Assembly (NCBI RefSeq): GCF_014904695.1
Contig: NZ_JACXXN010000004.1
Location: forward strand, 124,001 to 188,000
Direction: 5' to 3'
DNA length: 64,000 bases
Origin: Nostoc sp. MG11
Lineage (GTDB): Bacteria > Cyanobacteriota > Cyanobacteriia > Cyanobacteriales > Nostocaceae
The notes below the pieces were generated by a model that did no database searches, was not told the origin of the DNA, and saw nothing but the letters and a program-made list of their open reading frames with translations. This document shows, one piece after another, positions 34,807 to 42,911 of the stretch. Numbering within the stretch: the stretch's first letter is position 1; the number at the start of each line of letters is the position of its first letter. Both the position numbers and the translations under genes were made by a program.

Positions 34807-36024
34807 ATGAACTTCCTAGAAAGCGTCCAAATGGCAGGGAAAACCCTGCTTTCAAATAAGTTGCGTAGCGCCCTCACCATGCTGGGTATTGTCATCGGTA
34901 ATGCCTCAGTGATTGCCATGATTGGTATTGGCGAAGGAGGGCAAAAGTACGTCTCTCAGCAGTTGGAGTCACTAGGGCCAAACGTGTTATTTGTGATTCC
35001 AGGGAATCGCGAAACTCAACGTATTTCTTTGGATTTGCCAAAAACACTAGTTTTAGAAGATGCTGAAGCGATCGCGGCTCAAGTACCAACGGTAGCATCG
35101 GTTACTGCGGAATTGAACAGTAGACAGGTGATTACTTACCGTAATAAAAACACTGATGTCAATATCATTGGTACAACTCCCAGCTTCTTGACAGTGCGAG
35201 ACTTTGAAGTTGCTAGAGGGCGGTTTTTTTCTGACGTAGACATGAAGCGCAGCAATCAAGTTATTGTGTTAGGTGCGAAATTAGCAGAAAGACTTTTTGG
35301 TAATAGTAACCCCATCGGGCAGCAGTTACGAGTTAAAAACGCCAGCTTTCAAATCATTGGAGTCCTAACAGCCAAAGGCTCAAACCTCGGTGTTGATTAT
35401 GACGATGCGGGATTAATGCCTGTTGTCACCGTAGCAAACCGGATTGTCGGGCGAACTTCACCCTATGGATTAGAGTTAACTTACATTGCTGCTTCGGCCA
35501 AGAATGCAGAGAGTGTGGATGCAGCAGAGTTTCAGATTACCAATTTACTACGTCTGCGACACAAAATTATCGGAGAAGATGATTTCACCATCAACACTCA
35601 AAAGGATGCTTTGCAAACTGTCGGTCAAATCACAGGTGCATTAACAATTATGCTAGCTGCGATCGCCGGAATATCGCTGTTTGTCGGCGGCATTGGCATC
35701 ATGAATATTATGCTTGTCTCTGTCACCGAACGCACCCAAGAAATCGGATTGCGGAAAGCGATCGGGGCAACTGAGCAAGATATTTTGCTACAGTTCATGA
35801 TTGAGGCGGTGATTGTTTCAGCAATCGGTGGCGTAGTTGGGACTGCGGTTGGGATCAGCGGTATCATGTTAGTGGCAGCCTTGACTCCTTTAGAAGCGAG
35901 TCTTTCTCCTGTGGCGATCGCAATGGCTGTTGGTGTCTCAGGCGGTATTGGTTTATTCTTTGGTGTCGTTCCCGCACGTCGCGCCGCTAAACTCGACCCC
36001 ATCGTCGCTTTGAGAAGTGCTTAG
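34807..36024 (+). CDS. MacB/DevC-like ABC transporter permease (FtsX fold)
   Basis: A 405-residue four-helix permease. TM1 (LRSALTMLGIVIGNASVIAM) is followed by a large periplasmic MacB-type core domain (about residues 45-270) and TMs 2-4 in the FtsX-like domain. GIGIMNIMLVSVTERTQEIG with LRKAIGATEQDI is the conserved coupling segment. It lacks a fused ATPase, so it needs a separate ABC ATPase, probably the gene at 40052. It starts directly after the adaptor stop (TAA-ATG). Accessory genes interrupt the operon beyond 36024. Confidence 0.93.
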   Translation: MNFLESVQMAGKTLLSNKLRSALTMLGIVIGNASVIAMIGIGEGGQKYVSQQLESLGPNVLFVIPGNRETQRISLDLPKTLVLEDAEAIAAQVPTVASVTAELNSRQVITYRNKNTDVNIIGTTPSFLTVRDFEVARGRFFSDVDMKRSNQVIVLGAKLAERLFGNSNPIGQQLRVKNASFQIIGVLTAKGSNLGVDYDDAGLMPVVTVANRIVGRTSPYGLELTYIAASAKNAESVDAAEFQITNLLRLRHKIIGEDDFTINTQKDALQTVGQITGALTIMLAAIAGISLFVGGIGIMNIMLVSVTERTQEIGLRKAIGATEQDILLQFMIEAVIVSAIGGVVGTAVGISGIMLVAALTPLEASLSPVAIAMAVGVSGGIGLFFGVVPARRAAKLDPIVALRSA

Positions 36025-36042
36025 TGATGGGGATGGCAAAAC

Positions 36043-36909
36043 TTAATCTTCCTGATTAGGTTGAGGTAAAGAGATATTTGCTAAGTAATTCACTAAATCA
36101 GTTTGACTGGAGAAATCTAACAGCGCCTCAGCTAACTCTTCTAGTTGAGTAATGGATAATGTGCGAATCTGCTGTTGCATCTCTGGCTCAATTGCATTAA
36201 ATCGACGTGTTAACTGACGCAGAATCAGTTGTAACGCCTCCTGTTTCTTTCCTCGTTCTTCTCCTTGTTGCAGTCCCTTTTGCAAAATATCTTGGTAAAT
36301 TACAGATTCTTGCATAATTTCCTCTCTAAACAGTTGTTTAATTAGACTTTTATCAAACCGTAAACCAGCCAAAACTTGTACACAAGCTGATATATTTTGT
36401 CGCTCGTCTGTTTCCTCAATCATATCGACATTAGCAGCGACTTGCTCTAGTAAAGCTTGGGGTGAGTTGGTTTGAGCCAATGTCGCTAGTGGTAAGAGTG
36501 CAGGGTTAGCTAACAGTGGTGTGGGATCTTCTTCCCATAAACGAATCACTCGATACTCGTGTCTGGTTTTCTTGTCTACATACTGAGTATTCAAAACAAT
36601 TTCTGAGGAAGTGGCTTGTAAGAAAATCAACACTTGCTCAATATCGCACCAGTATTCTCGTTTTAATCTGGTGTAGTAATCCAGCATCCGAAAGTCAAGC
36701 GGGGGTGTGGATTTAGGTGTAGCCTGAAACTCTAAATGCAGAATTTGGTTGGCGATTTGCAGAAATATTACAGAATCAGCGCGAATTGGTTCCAGATTGA
36801 GTTCTGTTTTGAGTACTTGGATATCGGAAGTGTCAATTGAGAGTAGCCAGCTAGCAAACTCAGCAGGGTAGTTTTCGGCAAGGTATTTGCAGGTGTTATC
36901 GTAACTCAA
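36043..36909 (-). CDS. Rpn family recombination-promoting nuclease/putative transposase
   Basis: A 288-residue protein of the PD-(D/E)XK Rpn/YhgA-like group with a C-terminal DUF4351. The core reads EPIRADSVIFLQIANQILHL followed by EFQ, placing the acidic active-site residues. LFREEIMQESVIYQDILQKG and the Gln-rich QQGEERGKKQEALQLILRQL lead to the DUF4351 tail (LSITQLEELAEALLDFSSQT). E. coli relatives nick DNA and promote RecA-independent recombination. Start TTG at 36909. It is nearly identical to its neighbour at 36920 and lies on the opposite strand to the efflux operon that it interrupts. Confidence 0.85.
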   Translation of the reverse strand: MSYDNTCKYLAENYPAEFASWLLSIDTSDIQVLKTELNLEPIRADSVIFLQIANQILHLEFQATPKSTPPLDFRMLDYYTRLKREYWCDIEQVLIFLQATSSEIVLNTQYVDKKTRHEYRVIRLWEEDPTPLLANPALLPLATLAQTNSPQALLEQVAANVDMIEETDERQNISACVQVLAGLRFDKSLIKQLFREEIMQESVIYQDILQKGLQQGEERGKKQEALQLILRQLTRRFNAIEPEMQQQIRTLSITQLEELAEALLDFSSQTDLVNYLANISLPQPNQED

Positions 36910-36919
36910 GGGCGATCGC

Positions 36920-37774
36920 TTAATCTTCCTGATTAGATTGAGGTAAAGAGATATTTGCTAAGTAATTCACTAAATCAGTTTGACTGGAGAAATCTAGCAA
37001 TGCCTCAGCTAACTCCTCCAGTTGAGTAATGGATAATGTGCAAATCTGCTGTTGCATCTCTGGCTCAATTGCATTAAATCGACGTGTTAACTGACGCAGA
37101 ATCAGTTGTAACGCCTCCTGTTTCTTTCCTCGTTCTTCTCCCTTTTGCAGAATATCTTGGTAAATCACAGATTCTTGCATAATTTCCTCTCTAAACAGTT
37201 GTTTAATTAGACTTTTATCAAACCGTAAACCAGCCAAAACTTGTACGCAAGCTGATATATTTTGTCGCTCGTCTGTTTCTTCAATCATATCGACAGCAGT
37301 AGCGACTTGAGTTAACAAGTTTGCGGGTGAGTCGGTTCTCGCTAATGTCGCCAATGGTAAAAGTGCGGGGTTAGCTAGCAGTGGTGTGGGATCTTCTTCC
37401 CATAAACGAATTACTCGATATCTATGTGTGGTGTTGGTGTCTAGATACTGAGTTTGAAAAGCAATTTCTGAGGAGGTAGCTTGAAGAAAAATTAACACCT
37501 GCTGGATATCACACCAGTATTCTCGCTTTAATCTGGTGTAGTAATCCAGCATCCGAAAATCAAGTGGGGGTGTGGATTTGGGTGTAGTTTGAAACTCTAA
37601 ATGCAGAATTTGGTTAGCAATTTGCAGGAACGTCACAGAATCAGCGCGAATTGGTTCCAGGTTGAGTTCTGTTTTCAGTACTTGGATATCTGAGATGTCA
37701 TTTGAGAGTAGCCAGCTAGCAAACTCAGCAGGGTAGTTTTCGGCAAGGTATTTGCAGGTATTGTCGTAAGCCAA
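36920..37774 (-). CDS. Rpn family nuclease/putative transposase, tandem paralogue
   Basis: A 284-residue copy of the gene at 36043. The main differences are a four-codon deletion (LQQG) in the Gln-rich linker and scattered substitutions, mainly in the middle (residues about 105-165). The active-site region (ILHLEFQTTPKSTPPLDFRM) is intact, so both copies look functional. Start TTG at 37774, as in the other copy; only 10 bp separates the two genes. The tandem arrangement points to a recent local duplication. Confidence 0.85.
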   Translation of the reverse strand: MAYDNTCKYLAENYPAEFASWLLSNDISDIQVLKTELNLEPIRADSVTFLQIANQILHLEFQTTPKSTPPLDFRMLDYYTRLKREYWCDIQQVLIFLQATSSEIAFQTQYLDTNTTHRYRVIRLWEEDPTPLLANPALLPLATLARTDSPANLLTQVATAVDMIEETDERQNISACVQVLAGLRFDKSLIKQLFREEIMQESVIYQDILQKGEERGKKQEALQLILRQLTRRFNAIEPEMQQQICTLSITQLEELAEALLDFSSQTDLVNYLANISLPQSNQED

Positions 37775-37867
37775 GAGGGATGTGTGATTAGTAGTGTATT
37801 ATACCACTTTACTAAGAAAGCGCTGCTGACAACGGGCGTAGATGCAGCAACTTTATTTTGTCGTGAC

Positions 37868-38045
37868 CAACATTACAATATTAAGAACAAACATTACAAC
37901 GTTGGTCATCAACATTACAACATTAAGGATAAATATTACGACATTGGTCATCAACATTACGACATTAAGGACAAACATTACAACGTTGGTCATCAACATT
38001 ACGACATTAAAGACAAACATTACAAGATTGGTCACTAACATTGCG
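37868..38045. repeat. 42-bp minisatellite of two alternating 21-bp half-units
   Basis: About four copies alternate CATTACRACATTAARGAYAAA-like and CATTACAACGTTGGTCATCAA-like half-units; copies differ by a few bases. As 42 is divisible by three, the array stays open in several frames: plus strand with a repeated HYDIKDK/HYNVGHQ pattern (in 37784-38038) and NITTLVI, minus strand with hydrophobic VVMLMTN. I regard these frames as products of the repeat, not genes. It separates the Rpn pair from the CHAT pseudogene. Confidence 0.85.
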
Positions 38046-38107
38046 CTAATCGCCAACAAGCCATAATAAAAAAGGTGTTACATGATACTTGCACCTGATT
38101 ATGGATT

Positions 38108-39078
38108 ATGAACGAACAGCGCCTACAGGTTTATTGCCAGCTGATCAAAAGCCTGCTAGATTGCCCTAATGGTCAAGAACCGGAAATATTAGCGGCTAAT
38201 ACAGAATTGCTTGATGCTGGTTTTTTGCAGGTTTTGGCAGTAGTAGCAGAGCATTTTGCAGAGCAGGGAGAAGAAAATATTGCAAACTGGTTGAGAAACC
38301 TAGCAACACAACTCACTCCAAAAACTACCCCCATCACCCCACAAGATATAGAGGCTTACAAAGCCACAGAATATATTGAACGCAGCAAAAACCGCAATTT
38401 AGTAGAACTTATTCTCAACCGTGACAGCAGAACTATTTTCCCTCCAGAAGTTGTCACTCAACTAGAACAACTTGAAAATGAAATAGCTAGTAGTCAATAT
38501 CAACCCCAAAATGGCAAAGCCGAAAATCCAACAGACTTAGCCCAACATCTTCAACAATTGCGACAGCACCGCCAATAATTACAAGACAGCTATCTACCTG
38601 TTGGTTCTAGCTTTAAATTTGAGCAATTACAAAAAACTTTAGAGAAAGGCACTGCAATTATAGAATGGTACATCACTAGAGATAGAATTCTCACTTTTAT
38701 TATCCAACCTAACGGGCAAGAATTAACATTTTGGCAATCACAACCAGAAGACTTTAATGCCTTAATCGATTGGAGAAATAAATATCTAAGTGACTACTAT
38801 AACCAGCAAGACCAATCTAAAATTAAATGGCAAAATCAGCTAGAAGAACGGCTGAAAAAGTTAGCAGGAATTCTGCATCTTGAGGAAATATTAGCCCCAT
38901 TTTACCAAGAATGCGACAGATTAATCCTAATTCCCATCGCTTTTTGCACCTGTTTCCTCTCCATGCTTTACCTGTCAAGGAATCATACTTATTTGACTTA
39001 TTCCCCAACGGCGTAGGCTATGCACCCAGTTGTCAACTCTTGCAACAAGTGCAACTGCGTCAAAGTCATATTTTTTAA
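38108..39078 (+). pseudogene. CHAT-domain protein, decayed (nonsense and frameshift, C-terminus lost)
   Basis: From ATG 38108 the first 156 codons form an N-terminal domain (MNEQRLQVYCQLIKSLLDCP, then NTELLDAGFLQVLAVVAEHF) found at the start of cyanobacterial TPR-CHAT proteins. A TAA at 38576-38578 interrupts, but the same frame continues with FEQLQKTLEKGTAIIEWYIT and LTFIIQPNGQELTFW, the start of a CHAT (caspase-like) domain. One C is missing in the run at 38933-38935. After this shift the reading becomes HRFLHLFPLHALPVKESYLF and YAPSCQLLQQVQL, ending at TAA 39076-39078. The second half of CHAT, with the catalytic His-Cys pair, is absent. A dead relic of a caspase-like effector. Confidence 0.8.
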
Positions 39079-39239
39079 AATGATTTCACCGTTTTCCAAA
39101 ATTACCATAATGTAGGTATGAGTACAATCTTAGAAATTTACCTATTAGATTGGCTAATTATCAAACCTCCTCTAAAGTAGATTACTAATTTTTTCCTAAT
39201 TGGTATAATTATGTGTATATTTCCTTGCTCGGAGAAACT

Positions 39240-39455
39240 ATGCAAATAAAAGACATGACGACAGAACATTTACAAAACTTGATCCGTAACACAGTAGATG
39301 AAATTCTAGATGAATACTTCGGTGATCCTGATGAGGGAAACAAAGTTAATGAGTCGTTCAAGCAAAGTTTATTAGAAATACGGCAAAAACGGCTAAAAGG
39401 AAGACCTACTATTCCAGCATCGGAGGTATATAAAAGGTATGGGATAGAGCATTAA
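39240..39455 (+). CDS. Probable antitoxin of a RelE-type toxin-antitoxin pair
   Basis: A 71-residue acidic protein starting MQIKDMTTEHLQNLIRNTVD and ending in a basic tail (KRLKGRPTIPASEVYKRYG). GGAG lies 5 bases before the ATG at 39240; the in-frame GTG at 39213 is less likely. Its stop abuts the ATG of a RelE-like reading frame, the standard antitoxin-first layout. I assign the antitoxin role from position and composition, not from a recognised DNA-binding fold. Confidence 0.65.
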   Translation: MQIKDMTTEHLQNLIRNTVDEILDEYFGDPDEGNKVNESFKQSLLEIRQKRLKGRPTIPASEVYKRYGIEH

Positions 39456-39713
39456 ATGAGTTATTCTGTGAGTTTTGAACCAGAATCTATAACTGATTTA
39501 GATAATCTGGCTCAAGTGGTGCGCCTACGGATTCTTAATAAGATTGAATGATTAAGTATCAATTTTGAGCAGATAACTCCTCTACCTCTAACGGGAGAAT
39601 GGTCGGGATTTTATAAGTTAAGAGTAGGAGATTATCGAGTCATCTATGAATTTGAAATAGAGAGTCAGTTAATTATCATTACTAAAGTTGGTCATCGAAG
39701 TGAAATTTATTAG
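39456..39713 (+). pseudogene. RelE/ParE-superfamily toxin with an in-frame stop
   Basis: The frame starting at ATG 39456 reads 31 codons (MSYSVSFEPESITDLDNL and RLRILNKIE), meets TGA at 39549-39551, and continues in frame to TAG 39711-39713. The second part has the RelE/ParE core: EWSGFYKLRVGDYRVIYEF followed by IITKVGHRSEIY. TGA replaces what is probably TGG (Trp) in IE-W-LSINF. The family consists of mRNA interferases or gyrase poisons. Without readthrough the toxin is dead, while the antitoxin gene is intact. Confidence 0.78.
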
Positions 39714-39770
39714 GGAGAATGAGCATAATTATTTGTACGGTTATTAGACTCAATTCACGGCATAGTATAA

Positions 39771-40031
39771 ATGTGCGATCGCTCCCTAGAACACACGATC
39801 CAAATACTAGGTATAGGCTTCGGCGGTGGTGCGATCGCATCTAGCGTAATCGTTCAACACATCGACAAAATCAACCAACCCCTAACTGCAATATCTCCCA
39901 AAAACCCACCCCATCCCTTTTACGCCTCTTTGCTTTTGAGTATTGTTACTACATTGTTGTTTATCGCCTTGGGTTGGTGGTGGATAAATAAAGGACAAGG
40001 AAGACAAGAAAGACAAGGAAGAAAGAATTAA
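39771..40031 (+). CDS. Small membrane protein, unknown function, with repeat-derived tail
   Basis: An 86-residue protein with a Gly-rich hydrophobic first segment (IQILGIGFGGGAIASSVIV) and a strong second helix (FYASLLLSIVTTLLFIALGW). The basic tail (GQGRQERQGRKN) is coded by a purine-rich short repeat (GGACAAGGAAGACAAGAAAG), suggesting that the original stop was lost or the end rewritten. It may be the C-terminal piece of a larger membrane protein. It lies 20 bp before the ABC ATPase gene. Confidence 0.5.
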   Translation: MCDRSLEHTIQILGIGFGGGAIASSVIVQHIDKINQPLTAISPKNPPHPFYASLLLSIVTTLLFIALGWWWINKGQGRQERQGRKN

Positions 40032-40051
40032 TAACTAATAACCAAATTTTT

Positions 40052-40819
40052 ATGACAAAAACTCTATCAATTACCGACCCCGATTTTTCTAATCCAGCCC
40101 CTAAATCAGTAATCATTCGCCTAGAGAATATTTTCAAGATTTATGGCAGTGGCGAAACCGAAGTTCGAGCGCTAAATGATGTCAATTTAATTATAGAACA
40201 GGGGGAATATTGCGCGATTATGGGCCCTTCTGGTTCTGGTAAATCTACAGCCATGAATATCATAGGCTGTCTGGATCGCCCCACCACTGGACATTATTAT
40301 TTAGACAACATTGATGTGGCACAAATGGCCGATAAATCATTGGCACACATCCGTAACAAAAAACTGGGGTTTGTATTCCAACAATTCCATTTATTGCCCC
40401 AACTATCAGCCTTAGAAAATGTTATGCTGCCGATGGTGTATGCTAGTGTGAATCCTGGTGAAAGACGCGATCGCGCAACAGAAGCACTGACACGAGTAGG
40501 TTTAGCAAATCGCCTCAACAACAAACCAACTCAACTTTCGGGTGGACAACAGCAAAGAGTAGCGATCGCACGTGCCATTGTCAACCGTCCTGTTGTACTA
40601 CTAGCTGATGAACCCACTGGCGCACTTGATTCGCGTACAACCCAAGAAGTATTGGATATTTTTAGCGAACTAAACACCAGTGGTATCACAGTTGTCATGG
40701 TAACTCACGAACCAGATGTTGCTCGACAAACCCAACGTATTGTTTGGTTTCGTGATGGTGAAGTAGTACACTCGGATTTGACACCAGCCGATTTAAGTCA
40801 CCTTGCTGTGCATGAGTAG
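40052..40819 (+). CDS. ABC transporter ATP-binding protein, MacB/LolD/DevA type
   Basis: A 255-residue ATPase. Walker A is [19 protein letters not shown] near residue 56-64, the Q-loop is [20 protein letters not shown], the signature [15 protein letters not shown] is near 160, and Walker [14 protein letters not shown] is the hallmark of the MacB/FtsE/LolD group. It energises mechanotransmission-type permeases with an FtsX fold. The best local partner is the adaptor/permease pair at 33340-36024, from which it is separated by about 4 kb of accessory genes. An order of adaptor, permease, ATPase matches devBCA operons. Confidence 0.93.
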   Translation: MTKTLSITDPDFSNPAPKSVIIRLENIFKIYGSGETEVRALNDVNLIIEQGEYCAIMGPSGSGKSTAMNIIGCLDRPTTGHYYLDNIDVAQMADKSLAHIRNKKLGFVFQQFHLLPQLSALENVMLPMVYASVNPGERRDRATEALTRVGLANRLNNKPTQLSGGQQQRVAIARAIVNRPVVLLADEPTGALDSRTTQEVLDIFSELNTSGITVVMVTHEPDVARQTQRIVWFRDGEVVHSDLTPADLSHLAVHE

Positions 40820-40913
40820 AAGCACAACAATGTTGTGCCTCTACAAAGCGTTTCATGTCTAGTCAAATTTTGGCAAATTCGTATTATAAATGCAGATTTG
40901 AACTAATTACAAA

Positions 40914-41444
40914 TTACAAACTTGACGTTTTACCAGTTTGTGACTGCGTCTCAATCGGTTTAACATCGGTGTAGCCCATTTCTCCAGCAATTGTCCGCAA
41001 CACCGACATTTGTTCTTCAAAATCTAGTGCTTCAATTTGGGAAAGCAAATCGTTAATTGCTTTAGTTGGCTCGTAGTTGTTTGGCATTCCAACTACTGTA
41101 TCCCCCATAGCCACTGCCCAAGCATACCAAACTAACAGCTGGTTGTTTTCTTTAATCGCACCATAAGCATGGGAATACTCTGTGTCTTTGCGGTTGACTA
41201 TGTCCCGCATAATGTCTAGTTGCCGCTCATCTGACAATTTCAAATAGTCTCCTAGCAGAATTGGTGCTAATTCTGGTTCAGCAGCAGCGGGAGCAGCAGG
41301 AGTAATCGAGTTACCCATTTTTTTATAAACCAAATACAGCCACCCTAGTTTGGCATCAGTATCTAAAGCATTAAAATCATCCACCGCTTTTTGAGTTTCG
41401 TTGCTCCGGGCTTGAGAAATGCTTTTGTCGTAACTTGCAGCCAT
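40914..41444 (-). CDS. hcp: Helical carotenoid protein (orange carotenoid protein N-terminal domain homologue)
   Basis: A 176-residue protein consisting only of the all-helical OCP N-terminal domain. Typical segments are FNALDTDAKLGWLYLVYKKM, LSDERQLDIMRDIVNRKD and YGAIKENNQLLVWYAWAVAM; aromatic residues in these helices line the carotenoid tunnel. HCPs bind a ketocarotenoid, and paralogues quench phycobilisome excitation or singlet oxygen. The linker and C-terminal domain of full OCP are missing; a separate C-terminal homologue lies at 44099. Which HCP clade this is cannot be told by eye. It is divergent from the acidic protein gene at 41676. Confidence 0.93.
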   Translation of the reverse strand: MAASYDKSISQARSNETQKAVDDFNALDTDAKLGWLYLVYKKMGNSITPAAPAAAEPELAPILLGDYLKLSDERQLDIMRDIVNRKDTEYSHAYGAIKENNQLLVWYAWAVAMGDTVVGMPNNYEPTKAINDLLSQIEALDFEEQMSVLRTIAGEMGYTDVKPIETQSQTGKTSSL

Positions 41445-41675
41445 AATTTGTCTCCAAGGTCATTTATTTTAATGGGCCAAACTAAGGCTTACCAGAGTTT
41501 GATCATTACCTTCTACTTCCAAGAGAAAGAGTTTTATTAATCAGATATTCAGCTTTTATCTACCTTTTAATAGAGGTAAAAATATCTCCCAAGGGAGCAA
41601 GTAATTAACAGATAGCTTTGGTACAATTACTCCAACAATTAAAACATTACTTAAAAATTACCCAAGGTGTTGGTT

Positions 41676-42050
41676 ATGCCTGATGAAGTGAAGCCAAATG
41701 TAAATGAAGCCCCTACCCATGACGCACAATTAGCTGCTGATAGTATCGCTAGTGGTGAAGAAAAAGCACCTACTGTTGATTTTGATGCTGATTATGCAGC
41801 GGCACAACAATTTAGTGTTAGTGAAATTGACCGCACAAGTGAAGGTTCAGCAGCAGCCGAAGTAGCAACTGCACCAAAACAAACTATCTCTAAAACACAA
41901 GAAGTAAAAACTCAAGCACAGCCAACTGGTAAGCCTGAAGATTATGCAGATTTAGCTAAGGAAGTTAGGGGTTCACAGACTGAAGGTGTAACCAACGTTA
42001 GCGATGATTTAGTAAAAAAAGCCTTGGAAAAAGGTGAGCGAAAAAATTAA
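41676..42050 (+). CDS. Small acidic low-complexity protein, unknown function
   Basis: A 124-residue protein rich in Asp, Glu, Ala and Thr, probably disordered in its first 80 residues (APTHDAQLAADSIASGEEKA). The C-terminal 40 residues are more ordered (GKPEDYADLAKEVRGSQTEG, then DDLVKKALEKGERKN). ATG 41676 has AAGGTG at good spacing; an in-frame TTG lies 9 bases earlier. It is divergent from the HCP gene over a 230-bp shared upstream region, which could link it to photoprotection, but no domain is recognised. Confidence 0.6.
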   Translation: MPDEVKPNVNEAPTHDAQLAADSIASGEEKAPTVDFDADYAAAQQFSVSEIDRTSEGSAAAEVATAPKQTISKTQEVKTQAQPTGKPEDYADLAKEVRGSQTEGVTNVSDDLVKKALEKGERKN

Positions 42051-42095
42051 GTTTGGCTATATTTGACACAAAATAAGTTATTTCAAAATTATTTA

Positions 42096-42124
42096 ACCTG
42101 CTCCAAATATTGGAGTGGGTTTTC
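42096..42124 (+). terminator. Rho-independent terminator after the acidic-protein gene
   Basis: An imperfect stem (ACCTGCTCCA with TGGAGTGGGT, including G-U pairs) around AATAT leads to TTTTCTC, 45 bp after the stop. Confidence 0.7.
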
Positions 42125-42275
42125 TCTTCGTGGTCTCACTATTACAAGATAAAAATATTTTCAAAATGTTTGTGATCTAGCTGTTACCAGGTAGTTTAAG
42201 ACATCATCTGATCATAAAATCCTGATGATAAAATACTTTCAAACCTATCCCCTGCTGTAGATTTTTTGTGAGTAT

Positions 42276-42911
42276 TTAACAACTTTTGATTACTTCTAAC
42301 AGCTCGCTAGGTTGGCGGATTAAGAAATTTGGTTTTTGTTTGGCTAATACTTCAAGTGAATTAAATCCCCAAGTAACTGCAATTACCTGGATATTTGCTT
42401 TTTTTGACGCTTCTATATCTCTGGTTTCATCTCCAACATAAATAACTTCTTGAGGCTTGAGTTGCTTTTGCCTTAATACGTTATTAATTATCGTTGTTTT
42501 GCCAAAAATTGTGATCCCAGAGTAGATAAAGTCAAATAGGTGATCTAAATTATTAATAGTGAGAAATTGAATAACATTATCTTGAGAATTAGAAGTGATA
42601 ATTCCCAGCTTATATCCTTCAGTTTGGAGTTCTATTAAAGCTTCTTGAATTCCAGGAATGGGTTTTAATTCTGGGATTTTGTTTTTTAATTCTGCTTTAA
42701 CCTTTTTAACCAAAAAAGGTATTTTCAACAAAGAAACTCCTGAGTATTTAATAATTTCCCTTGATGTCAGATTTTTGAGGAAACCTAATTGCTCTGGAGT
42801 GATTTGTTTATAACCAAAGTCTACGGCTAAACGATTAGCAATACTTACAAGAGCATCTACTGTATCAGCAATCGTGCCATCAAAATCAAAAATAATTACT
42901 TTCTGGGTCAT
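42276..42911 (-). CDS. HAD-family hydrolase, phosphoglycolate-phosphatase-like
   Basis: A 211-residue HAD phosphatase. Motif I is IIFDFDGTIADT with the nucleophile Asp near residue 8, motif II is LGIITSNSQDN, the motif III Lys is in FGKTTIINNVL, and motif IV is VIYVGDETRDIEASKKAN. A helical cap of subfamily I lies between residues 15 and 80. The substrate is not predictable; Gph- and PpaX-type enzymes are the nearest by layout. ATG 42911 is preferred since MTQKVIIFDFDGT is the normal start. It begins inside the last 26 bp of queG, so the two are translationally linked. Confidence 0.85.
   Translation of the reverse strand: MTQKVIIFDFDGTIADTVDALVSIANRLAVDFGYKQITPEQLGFLKNLTSREIIKYSGVSLLKIPFLVKKVKAELKNKIPELKPIPGIQEALIELQTEGYKLGIITSNSQDNVIQFLTINNLDHLFDFIYSGITIFGKTTIINNVLRQKQLKPQEVIYVGDETRDIEASKKANIQVIAVTWGFNSLEVLAKQKPNFLIRQPSELLEVIKSC

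Noticed and set aside
36043-37774. The two Rpn genes as an assembly duplication
   Set aside because: They differ at many positions and by a 12-base indel, so they are true paralogues; long reads could still be used to confirm.
37784-38038. Repeat-peptide gene (plus strand) and hydrophobic peptide genes (both strands)
   Set aside because: The frames are open because the repeat unit is a multiple of three; no ribosome-binding site or conserved non-repeat part.
37868-38045. CRISPR array
   Set aside because: The half-units are contiguous with no unique spacers between them; it is a tandem minisatellite.
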